64,000 bases of DNA from Acidimicrobiaceae bacterium (GTDB lineage Bacteria > Actinomycetota > Acidimicrobiia > Acidimicrobiales > Bog-793): contig JAODBO010000144.1 in the NCBI GenBank assembly GCA_025464005.1, forward strand, positions 62,001 to 126,000, in the 5' to 3' direction. Each line of letters begins with the position of its first letter. The first letter of the stretch is position 1. Under the pieces are notes generated by a model. That model was not told the DNA's origin. It saw only the letters and a list, made by a program, of their open reading frames with translations, and made no database searches. Position numbers and translations under genes: made by a program. This document shows positions 45,990 to 59,647 of the stretch, piece after piece.

Positions 45990-46792
45990 TCAGGCCCGGC
46001 AGAGGATCTCGCCGTGGAGCACGGCGAACCACGCGTCCGGCTCGGCCGCCCACGTGTTCCACGCCCGGCCGATCCGCTCGAGCTCCTCGGACTTGGCCAG
46101 CTCGTAGGAGACGATCTGCTCGGCGACGGCCGAGTCGACGATCCGCTCCGACCAGAGGCCGCCCCACCAGGCGCGTTCCTCGGCGGTCGCGAAGCACCAC
46201 GCCGAGGCCGAGGCGGTGACGTCCTCGAAGCCGGCCGCGTGCGCCCAGGCGAGCAGGTGGCGGCCCGCGTCGGGCTCCGCGCCGTTGCGACGGGCCGTGG
46301 CCCGATAGAGCCCAAGCCAACGATAGAGCTCGGCCATCTGCGGATACCACGTCATCGCCGCATAGTCGCTGTCGCGCGCGGCGACGATCCCCCCGGGCTT
46401 GCAGACCCTGCGCATCTCGACGAGCGCCGCGACGGGGTCCGGGAGGTGCTGGAGAACCTGGTGGGCGTGCACCACGTCGAAGGTGTCGTCTGGGAATGGC
46501 AGTTCGTAGAGATCGGCGACCTGGAACTCGAGACGTGCGCTCGGCGCGCGCACGTCCCCAGCCGCAGCCTCCCGGGCGAGCTCGACGACTTCCGCGGAGC
46601 TATCGACGCCGACCACGCGCCCATCCGGCAGGCGGGCCGCGAGGTCGATCGTGATCGTGCCCGGGCCGCAGCCGACGTCGAGCAGCGCGGTCTCCGGCCT
46701 CAGGTGTGACAGCAGGTAGCCGGCAGAGTTCTCGGCGTCGCGCCGCCGATGCGAGCGGAGCACACTCTCGTGGTGGCCGTGGGTGTAGACGC

Positions 46793-46796
<4 letters not shown>
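45990..46796 (-). CDS. Class I SAM-dependent methyltransferase
   Basis: A 268-aa methyltransferase. The SAM-binding motif LLDVGCGPGTITIDLA is at about 38-53, with VVGVDSSAEVVELA, then FDVVHAHQVLQHLPDP and the post-motif RVCKPGGIVAARD. The N-terminal YTHGHHESVLRSHRRRDAENS is typical of a family of ubiE-like actinobacterial enzymes; substrate unknown. The start ATG 46796 overlaps the thiD stop (ATGA), making it the last gene of the thi operon, though a thiamine role is not established. Confidence 0.88.
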
Positions 46797-48661
<1,865 letters not shown>

Positions 48662-48665
<4 letters not shown>

Positions 48666-49846
48666 GAGCCGTCGCCGGTCGTGGCGAGGTAGCGCGCCGC
48701 GGCGACCTCGTCGGCTCGTCTCGCGGCGAAGCGGCCGGGGTCGCACGCATGCGCCCAGCCCGGGAGCGTGCCGTGGTCCACGACCGCGAGCACGGCCTCG
48801 GCCGTCGTGGGCGCGAGCAGTATCCCGTTGCGGTAGTGGCCGGTGGCCAGTACGAGACCGTCGATCGACGCGGGCCCGACGAGCGGTGCGTTGTCCGGCG
48901 AGCCAGGCCGGAGGCCCGCACGCGCCTCGACGAGCTCGAGCTCGTGGAGTGCGGGCACGACGCGTGCCGCGTCTCGAAGCAGTGTGTACAGCGCGCCGGC
49001 GGTGACCGAGACGTCGTCACCGCGCTCCTCGGTGGTCGCGCCGACGACGACGGAGCCGTCGCCTCGAGGCACGAGGTAGACGCTGCTTCCCTGGGCGAGC
49101 GCGCGGATCGTCCTCGTGAGCACCGGCTCCCGCGGGGCGCCGCGCAGCCGCAGGATCTGGCCCTTCACGGGTCGCACCGGTGGGACGGCGCCCGGCGGTA
49201 ACCCCGCGATCTCGCTGGAGGCCCACCCTGCGGCGAGGACGACCGTGGGAGCCTCAAGCTCCCGCCCGGAGGCCCAGACGCCAGCGACGTGTCCGGCCAC
49301 AGTGCTGAACGCGTCGACGGCTGCTGCGACGAGTGTCACACCGCTTCGCCGCACGGCCTCCGCGAGCGAGCCGAGGAGCCGCCGGTTGTCGACCTGCGCG
49401 TCGCCCTTCGCGAAGATGCCCCCGCGCACTCCCGGAGCGAGGAACGGCTCGAGCTCGCGGCACGCGCCGGCCGGGCACCACGACGACTCGAAACCGAGGC
49501 TGGATTGGTAATCGAGCAGCTCCTCGAGATAAGCCCGGTCGGAGCCGTCTGCGGCGACGAGCAGCGTCCCCTCGTTGCGCAGCCCGACGGCACAGCCGCT
49601 CGCCGCCTCGAGCTCATGCGCGAACGCGGGCCAGCCCGCGACCGAGCGCAGATTCAGCTCGGCGAGCTCCTCCTCGCCCCAGGCGGCCTCGGTGACGGGA
49701 GCGAGCATGCCGGCGGCGGCGTAGGAGGCGCCGGCAGCCGGGTGGGCGTCGACGAGAGCGACCTCTCGGCCGGAGCCGGCGAGCCTCCAGGCCGTGGTCA
49801 GACCGATCACCCCGGAGCCGACCACGACGGCGTCGTACGAGGTCAC
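48662..49846 (-). CDS. thiO: Glycine oxidase ThiO
   Basis: A 394-aa FAD enzyme that oxidises glycine to the imine used by ThiG. The dinucleotide motif [17 protein letters not shown] is at about 8-24, followed by [20 protein letters not shown]; the C-terminal half has [24 protein letters not shown] and the substrate-side [15 protein letters not shown] and [11 protein letters not shown]. It heads the thi operon. The start GTG 49846 overlaps the stop of a possible 9-codon upstream ORF. No thiamine-pyrophosphate riboswitch precedes it. Confidence 0.94.
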
Positions 49847-49872
49847 ACCGTGCCGGCGTCGTGCGGGGTCAC
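49843..49872 (-). CDS. Possible leader peptide upstream of thiO (9 codons)
   Basis: On the minus strand TAGGAT (49885-49880) is followed after 7 nt by GTG at 49872, the same spacing as the leaderless genes of this window. The frame encodes MTPHDAGTV and stops at a TGA that overlaps the thiO GTG (GTGA). It may couple thiO translation to initiation at the mRNA 5' end. It has no codons that suggest classical attenuation, and could be fortuitous. Confidence 0.35.
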   Translation of the reverse strand: MTPHDAGTV

Positions 49873-49901
49873 CCCCCCGATCCTACGGCCTGGGAGCGCC
49901 G

Positions 49902-49934
49902 GGGGGTCTCCCGGTCAATCCCGGGAGGTCCCCC
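49902..49934. other. Strong inverted repeat between thiO and gltB
   Basis: CTCCCGG (49908-49914) and CCGGGAG (49921-49927) pair perfectly across 6 nt, and the stem is extended by GGGGG (49902-49906) with CCCCC (49930-49934) after a small internal loop. It lies upstream of the putative thiO -10 box on one side and of a TAAAGT box (49964-49969) for gltB on the other, so it is more likely a DNA regulatory site than a terminator. A second hairpin, GGCCCTC-CCGA-GGGGGCC (50042-50059), sits in the gltB leader. Confidence 0.5.
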
Positions 49935-50082
49935 GTCGATGCAGTTGCTTTGTTTCGCGCGTGTAAAGTGGGGGTTTCGCCGGGCCAAGGGTGTCCCGAG
50001 CGCGCAGTTTCCGACGGGAATTGTCTACATCGGAGCCGCGCGGCCCTCCCGAGGGGGCCGGGCACCTGAGGGCGAGGACGAT

Positions 50083-54637
<4,555 letters not shown>

Positions 54638-54645
<8 letters not shown>

Positions 54646-56143
54646 CCCGAGCGGCTTCCTCCGCTTCGAGCGGCGCGGGCCGCGCCGGCGCCCGGTGGAG
54701 CTGCGGATCCGCGATTGGCACGAGGTGTACGAGCCGTTCCCCGCCGACGAGCTGCGAGATCAGGCGGCGCGCTGCATGGACTGCGGCATCCCCTTCTGCC
54801 ACGAGGGCTGCCCCCTCGCCAATCTCATCCCCGAGTGGAACGATCTCGTCTGGCGCGACCGCTTCGGCGATGCGACTCACCGGCTGCATGCGACGAACAA
54901 CTTCCCGGAGTTCACCGGGCGACTCTGCCCCGCGCCCTGCGAAGGGTCGTGTGTGCTCGGGATCGGATCTGAGCCGGTGCTCATCAAGCAGGTCGAGCTC
55001 GAGATCGCCGAGTGGGCGGCGGGGGAGGGCCTTGTCCCGGTGGCGCCGTCACCGGCGACGGGCAAGCGGGTCGCGGTCGTCGGCTCGGGTCCGGCAGGCC
55101 TAGCGGTGGCTCAGCAGCTGACGCGAGCGGGCCACGAGGTCGTGGTTCTCGAGCGGGCAGAGCGCATCGGTGGCCTGCTCCGCTACGGCGTCCCGGAGTT
55201 CAAGCTCGAGAAGTCGGTCATCGACCGTCGCCTGGTACAGATGGTGGCCGAGGGCACCGAGCTCAGGACGCGTACCTCCGTCGGTTCGTCCTCGATCGGT
55301 GAGGTGCCGGGGGCTGCGGCACCTGGCGGTGTCCAGATCGCGGCGGGAACCTTGCTCGACGACTACGACGCGATCGTGCTCGCAGTCGGCTCGACGCGTC
55401 CGCGCGACCTCGACGTGCCCGGCCGGCAACTGGCAGGGGTGCACTACGCCATGGACTACCTGAAGGGCGCCAACCTCGTCTGCGAGGGCGTCCTCGACAC
55501 CCCGGTTATCTCGGCGGCCGGCAGGGACGTCGTCATCCTCGGCGGCGGCGACACCGGGGCCGACTGCCTCGGCACGGTCCATCGCCAAGGAGCGAGGTCG
55601 GTCCGCCAGCTCGAGATCCTCGCAGAGCCGCCTTCGGATCGGTCAGTGAGTAACCCGTGGCCCACCTGGCCCCTCGTGCTGCGCAGCGCCGCCGCGCACG
55701 AGGAGGGCGGCCACCGGCTCTACGAGCTGTCGACGAGCGAGCTGGTCGACGACGGCACCGGAGCGATCGGCGCGCTGCGGGCGACCCGTGTCGAGCGCGT
55801 GCTCGTCGACGGACGCCCGAGCTTCCGACCCGTCGAGGGCGAGCCGCTCGAGCTCGAGTGCCAGCTCGTCCTGCTCGCGCTCGGCTTCCTCGGTCCCGAG
55901 CAGTCCGGGGTCGTCGGCGAGCTCGGCTGCGTGCTCGACGCGCGCGGCAACATCGCCGTCGACGGTTCGTTCATGACGAGCGTCGATGGTGTGTTCGCAT
56001 GCGGCGACGCTGCGAGGGGCCAGAGCCTGATCGTGTGGGCCATCGCGGAAGGGCGCTCCGCTGCCGCGGCGGTCGACCGATACCTCGAGGGATCCACGGA
56101 CCTTCCGGCACCACTTCGTCCCGGCGCTGTGGCGCTGGTCTGA
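54638..56143 (+). CDS. gltD: Glutamate synthase small subunit
   Basis: A 501-aa NADPH-oxidising FAD protein feeding electrons to GltB. The N-terminal region holds the cysteines for two 4Fe-4S clusters ([17 protein letters not shown] and [12 protein letters not shown]), followed by the FAD motif [15 protein letters not shown] (about 148) and the NADPH motif [15 protein letters not shown] (about 300). [19 protein letters not shown] is the C-terminal FAD contact. GTG 54638 lies inside the end of gltB, in another frame; the track begins 84 nt earlier. Confidence 0.96.
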
Positions 56144-56181
56144 GCGGGCGCATCGTCGCTCGTTAGGCGGTCGCGGAGACG

Positions 56182-56406
56182 GTGGGCAGGGACGACGCTG
56201 TGCCGGAGCGCGACGAGGCGCTGGAGGAGCTGCGCGGCGAGCTAGAGGCTCTCGCGGAGCGTCTCGGCGACCTTGCCTATGAGGAGCTCCGGCGCGCCGT
56301 CGAGGAGGGCGAGACGAAGCGCCCCGAGCGGGAGCGGCGCCTCACTCGGGCGCGCAATGCCGTGGAGCGCGCCGTCGCGCTCCTCCGCGCAGCCGACCGC
56401 GAGTAG
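56182..56406 (+). CDS. Small helical hypothetical protein
   Basis: A 74-aa protein made almost wholly of charged helix: EALEELRGELEALAERLGDL, then AYEELRRAVEEGETKRPERE and ARNAVERAVALLRAADRE. Heptad spacing of Leu/Ala suggests a coiled coil. I do not recognise a family. It may start at GTG 56182 or at the GTG 18 nt later. It follows gltD by 38 bp on the same strand and could be in that operon. Confidence 0.5.
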   Translation: MGRDDAVPERDEALEELRGELEALAERLGDLAYEELRRAVEEGETKRPERERRLTRARNAVERAVALLRAADRE

Positions 56407-56545
56407 CGCACTCGGCTCGTCTCGCTGCGCAGCGCGTTGACGCCGCCTGCCTCTCGTTCCGATCGGAATGTCACGCACCGTGTGCGCGCACTTACGTACA
56501 GTCGTCAAGTTGTTAGGAAATTGTGGCATATCCTGCCTAGCAGCC

Positions 56546-56574
56546 TTGAAACTTGCACGGTGTGCCGTTACAGT
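56546..56574 (+). promoter_or_regulatory. Strong sigma-70-type promoter of the secreted-protein operon
   Basis: TTGAAA (56546-56551), a 17-bp spacer and TACAGT (56569-56574). This is the best -35/-10 pair seen in the window. The transcript would begin near 56581 and carry a leader of about 260 nt. Confidence 0.65.
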
Positions 56575-56639
56575 CGCCTTGCGTCTTATGGAAGAACAGC
56601 ACCAGAGACGTCACACGCGTGACGAGTGCATAGTCATCG

Positions 56640-56830
56640 CATGTGACAGGTAACGGGTGAATGGCACGGATGGGAGATCCGCCCCAAACAGCCGTGTAAG
56701 GGGACCCTGAGGCTGGGGTCACCAGCAGCAAGGGCGACGCTTTGATCCACAGGCCATCAGTTGGTCGCCGGGCCTGTGGGGAGCGAGTGGCGAACCCGAC
56801 GCCCTACGTCGAGGAACCACTGAGCCCAAG
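56640..56830 (+). ncRNA. Structured 5' leader, candidate ydaO-type (c-di-AMP) riboswitch
   Basis: Three hairpins follow one another: CACGG/CCGTG (56665-56669 with 56692-56696), GGGACCC/GGGTCACC (56701-56707 with 56716-56723) and the perfect 9-bp CCACAGGCC/GGCCTGTGG (56747-56755 with 56771-56779). Single-stranded-looking segments GGGGACCC, CTGGGGT, AAGGGCGAC and CGAACCCGAC (56791-56800) appear in the same order as conserved segments I remember for ydaO RNAs (GGGGACCCA, UGGGGUGAAUC, AGGGU, CCGAACCCGUCAGC). The match is partial and judged by eye, and the GAAUC part is not kept. An unrelated structured leader is the main alternative. Confidence 0.4.
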
Positions 56831-56839
56831 GAGTGTCAA

Positions 56840-57334
56840 ATGAAGCGATTTATCCATCTGTCCATGAAGAAGAAGTTGGTGGCCGCAGGCCTCGCCGTGG
56901 GTGTCACCCTTGGCGTCGGCGGCGCTGCGTTCGCTTACTTCACGACCGGCGGTAGTGGTACGGGCACGGCCGGCGTGGGGACGTCCAGCGACCTGACGAT
57001 CAACCAGGTTGGGTCAATCAGCGGCCTGCTCCCCGGCGGTGGGTCACAGCCGATCGAGTACTCGATCGACAACACCTCGACGGGCAACCAGGACGTCACC
57101 GGGGTCACCGTGGCGATAGCGAGCATCACGGCTCCGGCTGCCGTGGGTGGCTTGACCTGCACCAGCCCCGACTTCACACTCACTCAGCCGAACACGGTTC
57201 CTGGCGACATCGCTGCCAAGACGACGTACACGTCCGCACCGTCGGGTGCTTCCATCTCGATGAACGACACCGCCTCCAACCAGGACGGCTGCAAGGGCGC
57301 GACGGTCAACCTGTCCTTCACCGCAACGGCGTAA
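56840..57334 (+). CDS. Secreted protein with SipW/TasA-like signal sequence, likely major product
   Basis: A 164-aa exported protein. Basic start (MKRFIHLSMKKK), hydrophobic core, then GGAAFAYFTTGGSGTGTAG: the A-x-AYFT ending is the pattern of SipW-dependent signal peptides found on TasA/camelysin-type fibre proteins. The mature part is Ser/Thr/Gly-rich beta, with YSIDNTSTGNQDVTGVTVAI, one cysteine in LTCTSPDF and a second in the near-terminal NQDGCKGATVNLSF, a probable disulfide. It is the first gene after the leader, directly before a double stem-loop. No sortase motif or membrane anchor is present, and no SipW peptidase lies in the window. Confidence 0.78.
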   Translation: MKRFIHLSMKKKLVAAGLAVGVTLGVGGAAFAYFTTGGSGTGTAGVGTSSDLTINQVGSISGLLPGGGSQPIEYSIDNTSTGNQDVTGVTVAIASITAPAAVGGLTCTSPDFTLTQPNTVPGDIAAKTTYTSAPSGASISMNDTASNQDGCKGATVNLSFTATA

Positions 57335-57381
57335 GTAGCGATTTCCTGGAGGGGCGGCTCGATCCACCTCTCCCGCGGGAT

Positions 57382-57420
57382 CCCGGCCGCACGGCCGGGT
57401 CGCGGAGATTTCGCTCCGCG
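57382..57420 (+). terminator. Two stem-loops between the first and second genes of the secreted operon
   Basis: CCCGGCCG-CA-CGGCCGGG (57382-57399) and CGCGGAG-ATTTCG-CTCCGCG (57401-57420) are perfect stems in the 139-bp gap. No T-run follows, so they may be a partial terminator or an mRNA-stabilising barrier that keeps the first gene's message more abundant than the rest. Confidence 0.5.
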
Positions 57421-57473
57421 GCCCGGCTGGTCGGCCGCATCCGAGCAAAGAGTCGAAGGATGGAGTTGACGAA

Positions 57474-59147
57474 GTGATCAAGCTCAGGCGAACGAAGGCG
57501 GCAGGTCTTGCCAGCGCCACGGCGCTCGTCGCTGCCGCGCTCGCCTTCGGGGCGACCTCACTCGTCCTCGGCCCGAAGCAGGCGCCGAAATTCGTCCTCA
57601 GCTCGGCTGCTGGCTTCACCATCACGAGCACGATCAGCAGCTCCCCGACGAGTCAGGTGCCGGCTCTTCTGGATCCGGGAGCGCAGCGCTATCTCTGGTA
57701 CACGGTGCAGAATCCGCTCTCCGTCCCCATCACGGTGAGCGCACTCAGCATCACCGCGGTGACGCCACCGCCAGCACCGGCGAACTGCGCCGCGAGCAAT
57801 CTCGATCTCAGCCACGCGACGTTCAACGGGTCCCTCACCGTGGCCGGCAATGGCCAAACGAACGCTGTGTCCGTGCCGATTTCCCTGAAGGACACGGGTC
57901 CCGGTGAGAACGGCTGCAAGGGCGCCTCCTTTGGTTTCTCCTACACAGGCACTGCCACCTACACCGAGGTGTATGCGACCTCGGCACTTCTCGCGTCCTC
58001 GTCCGACCCTTCTGTCGTCGGCCAGGGCGTGACCTATAGAGCGACGGTCGCCGCTACGGTGGCGTCCGGTCAGGACCCACTGCCGAACAGCCCGACGGGC
58101 GCCGTCACCTTCAAGGACGGTACGACGACGATCTGCTCTGGCGTTGCGCTCACGAGCGCCACAGCCACGACGTCGACGGCCCAGTGCTCGCCGGCCGCCT
58201 ACCTCGTCGCGGCGACGCATCCGATCACGGCGGTCTACACGAACGCCGACGGCAACTTCTCCGGGTCCAGCTCGCTGCTCAGCCAGGTCGTGAGCCCGTC
58301 CAGCACGACGACGGCGCTCGCTGCGGCGCCGGATCCCTCGACATTCGGACAGTCGGTCACCCTCACTGCCACTACCGTCGCCGCTTCGGGCCCGACGCCT
58401 ACGGGCACCGCGAGCTTCTACCTCGGAACGCCCTCGACAAGCCACGCCTTGCTGGGCACCGGGACGTTGAATGCCGCGGGCAAGGGCACGTTCGTACTGT
58501 CGGGCCTGCCGGGCGGATCCGACAGCCTCTACGCCGTCTACGGGGGCAGTTCGAACGACTTGTCGAGCACGTCGACGGTCTCCACCCAGACGGTCGGCTT
58601 CACGATTGCATGCGTCACCAATGCAGTGAACGCCGGCTACACCGTCAAGTCCGGCCAGTCGATCTGCATCAGTGGGCGGGTGAACGGCGGGGTGACGGTC
58701 CAGCCCGGCGCTGCCCTCTATCTGAACGGTGCGACGATCAACGGCGGTATCAATTCAACCGGCGCCACGGCGTTCATGGTCTGCGGATCGACAGTCAATG
58801 GCAACGTTGTGGTCTCCGGTTCGTCCGGCTTCGTCACGATCGGCGACGGCGACGACGACGGGCCCCCCGGATGTGGCGCCAACACCATCAATTCCTCGAG
58901 CCTCACCCTGTCGAGCAACGGCGCCGGGCTGGAGCTCGCCGGCGACCACATAACAGGCACCGTGACCGTCTCGGGCACCACCGGGGCCGGCGCGACCAGT
59001 GAGGACGCGGCCCCCGAGGTCGAGGGCAACACCGTCACCGGTGCGCTGTCGTGTGGGACTTCCAACAATCCGGTGCTTTCCGACGGAGGCCAGAAGAACG
59101 TGGTGACCGGCACGAGGACAGGCCAATGCTCGGCGGCGGGCTTCTGA
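57474..59147 (+). CDS. Large secreted protein with Ig-like repeats and a GCKGA domain
   Basis: A 557-aa exported protein. After an N-terminal hydrophobic signal (about 8-32) comes a domain resembling the upstream protein: YTVQNPLSVPITVSALSITA, ANCAASN and GENGCKGASFGFSYTG. Two Ig-like (Big_5-type) repeats follow at about 165-380 (SSDPSVVGQGVTYRATV; PDPSTFGQSVTLTATTV). The last ~165 residues look like a right-handed beta-helix with repeated G/N/V turns and four cysteines. GTG 57474 overlaps the stop of a six-codon frame ATGGAGTTGACGAAGTGA preceded by GAAGG. Role probably surface or matrix structure. Confidence 0.75.
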   Translation: MIKLRRTKAAGLASATALVAAALAFGATSLVLGPKQAPKFVLSSAAGFTITSTISSSPTSQVPALLDPGAQRYLWYTVQNPLSVPITVSALSITAVTPPPAPANCAASNLDLSHATFNGSLTVAGNGQTNAVSVPISLKDTGPGENGCKGASFGFSYTGTATYTEVYATSALLASSSDPSVVGQGVTYRATVAATVASGQDPLPNSPTGAVTFKDGTTTICSGVALTSATATTSTAQCSPAAYLVAATHPITAVYTNADGNFSGSSSLLSQVVSPSSTTTALAAAPDPSTFGQSVTLTATTVAASGPTPTGTASFYLGTPSTSHALLGTGTLNAAGKGTFVLSGLPGGSDSLYAVYGGSSNDLSSTSTVSTQTVGFTIACVTNAVNAGYTVKSGQSICISGRVNGGVTVQPGAALYLNGATINGGINSTGATAFMVCGSTVNGNVVVSGSSGFVTIGDGDDDGPPGCGANTINSSSLTLSSNGAGLELAGDHITGTVTVSGTTGAGATSEDAAPEVEGNTVTGALSCGTSNNPVLSDGGQKNVVTGTRTGQCSAAGF

Positions 59148-59647
59148 TGATCAGGCGCAGCCATTCCGCGAAGCGTTCTCGTCTCCGGTGGTCGCCACTG
59201 GTCTTCGGGGCGGTCGTCGCCCTGATATCGGGCCTCGGCGCCGGAGCGGCGTTCGCATACGTCACCACGACCGGCTCCGGCACGGGCTCGGCGACTACGG
59301 GTACGCCATCGGCGGTTACCGTCGAGGCCGCCAGCGGTTCCGTGTCGTCCAAGCTGATCCCTGGGAGCAGCGGTGACCTGCTGGTCGAGCTGACCAACCC
59401 GAACAGCTATCCGGTCACCATTGTCGGGATCTCCCAGAGCGGTCCGGTCACTTCGCTCGGTGGAAGCGGGCCCTGTACGACCACCGGAGTATCGGTCGCG
59501 ACGAGCAGCACCCTGAGCATCACAGTCGCCCACGGCACGCACGTCGTCGTGACAGTACCGAGCGGAGCGCAGATGAGCACGAGCTCGGACAGCGGCTGCC
59601 AGGGCGCGACGTTCGACATCCCTCTCGCCTTGGTGATCCAACAATGA
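59147..59647 (+). CDS. Small secreted protein with SipW/TasA-like signal and GCxGA motif
   Basis: A 166-aa protein. Its signal ends GAGAAFAYVTTTGSGTGSATTG, nearly the same as the first operon protein. The mature domain shares the layout LLVELTNPNSYPVTIVGI, a Cys in SGPCTTTG and the terminal SDSGCQGATFDIPLAL. It is therefore a paralogue of the 56840 protein. ATG 59147 shares one base with the upstream stop (TGATG), and its own stop overlaps the next start, so expression is coupled. The track extends it upstream into the previous gene. Confidence 0.75.
   Translation: MIRRSHSAKRSRLRWSPLVFGAVVALISGLGAGAAFAYVTTTGSGTGSATTGTPSAVTVEAASGSVSSKLIPGSSGDLLVELTNPNSYPVTIVGISQSGPVTSLGGSGPCTTTGVSVATSSTLSITVAHGTHVVVTVPSGAQMSTSSDSGCQGATFDIPLALVIQQ

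Larger units (their letters stand above)
56407..56839. other. 433-bp intergenic region carrying promoter and leader of the secreted-protein operon
   Basis: No protein gene. It is distinctly more AT-rich at 56505-56600 than its surroundings. It contains a good promoter (56546-56574), an inverted repeat CGTCAC-ACGC-GTGACG (56609-56624) just after the predicted transcription start, and the structured leader described separately. The ribosome site AAGGAG (56828-56833) lies 6 nt before ATG 56840. Confidence 0.75.

Noticed and set aside
49847-50082. TPP riboswitch between thiO and gltB
   Set aside because: Neither strand shows the CUGAGA and ACCUGA core segments expected for this class.
56640-56830. 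c-di-GMP-I (GEMM) riboswitch
   Set aside because: A GCGACGCTTTG stretch beside a GC stem was considered, but the GCAAACC and GACGCAAAGCC elements are missing; ydaO is the better, still unproven, match.
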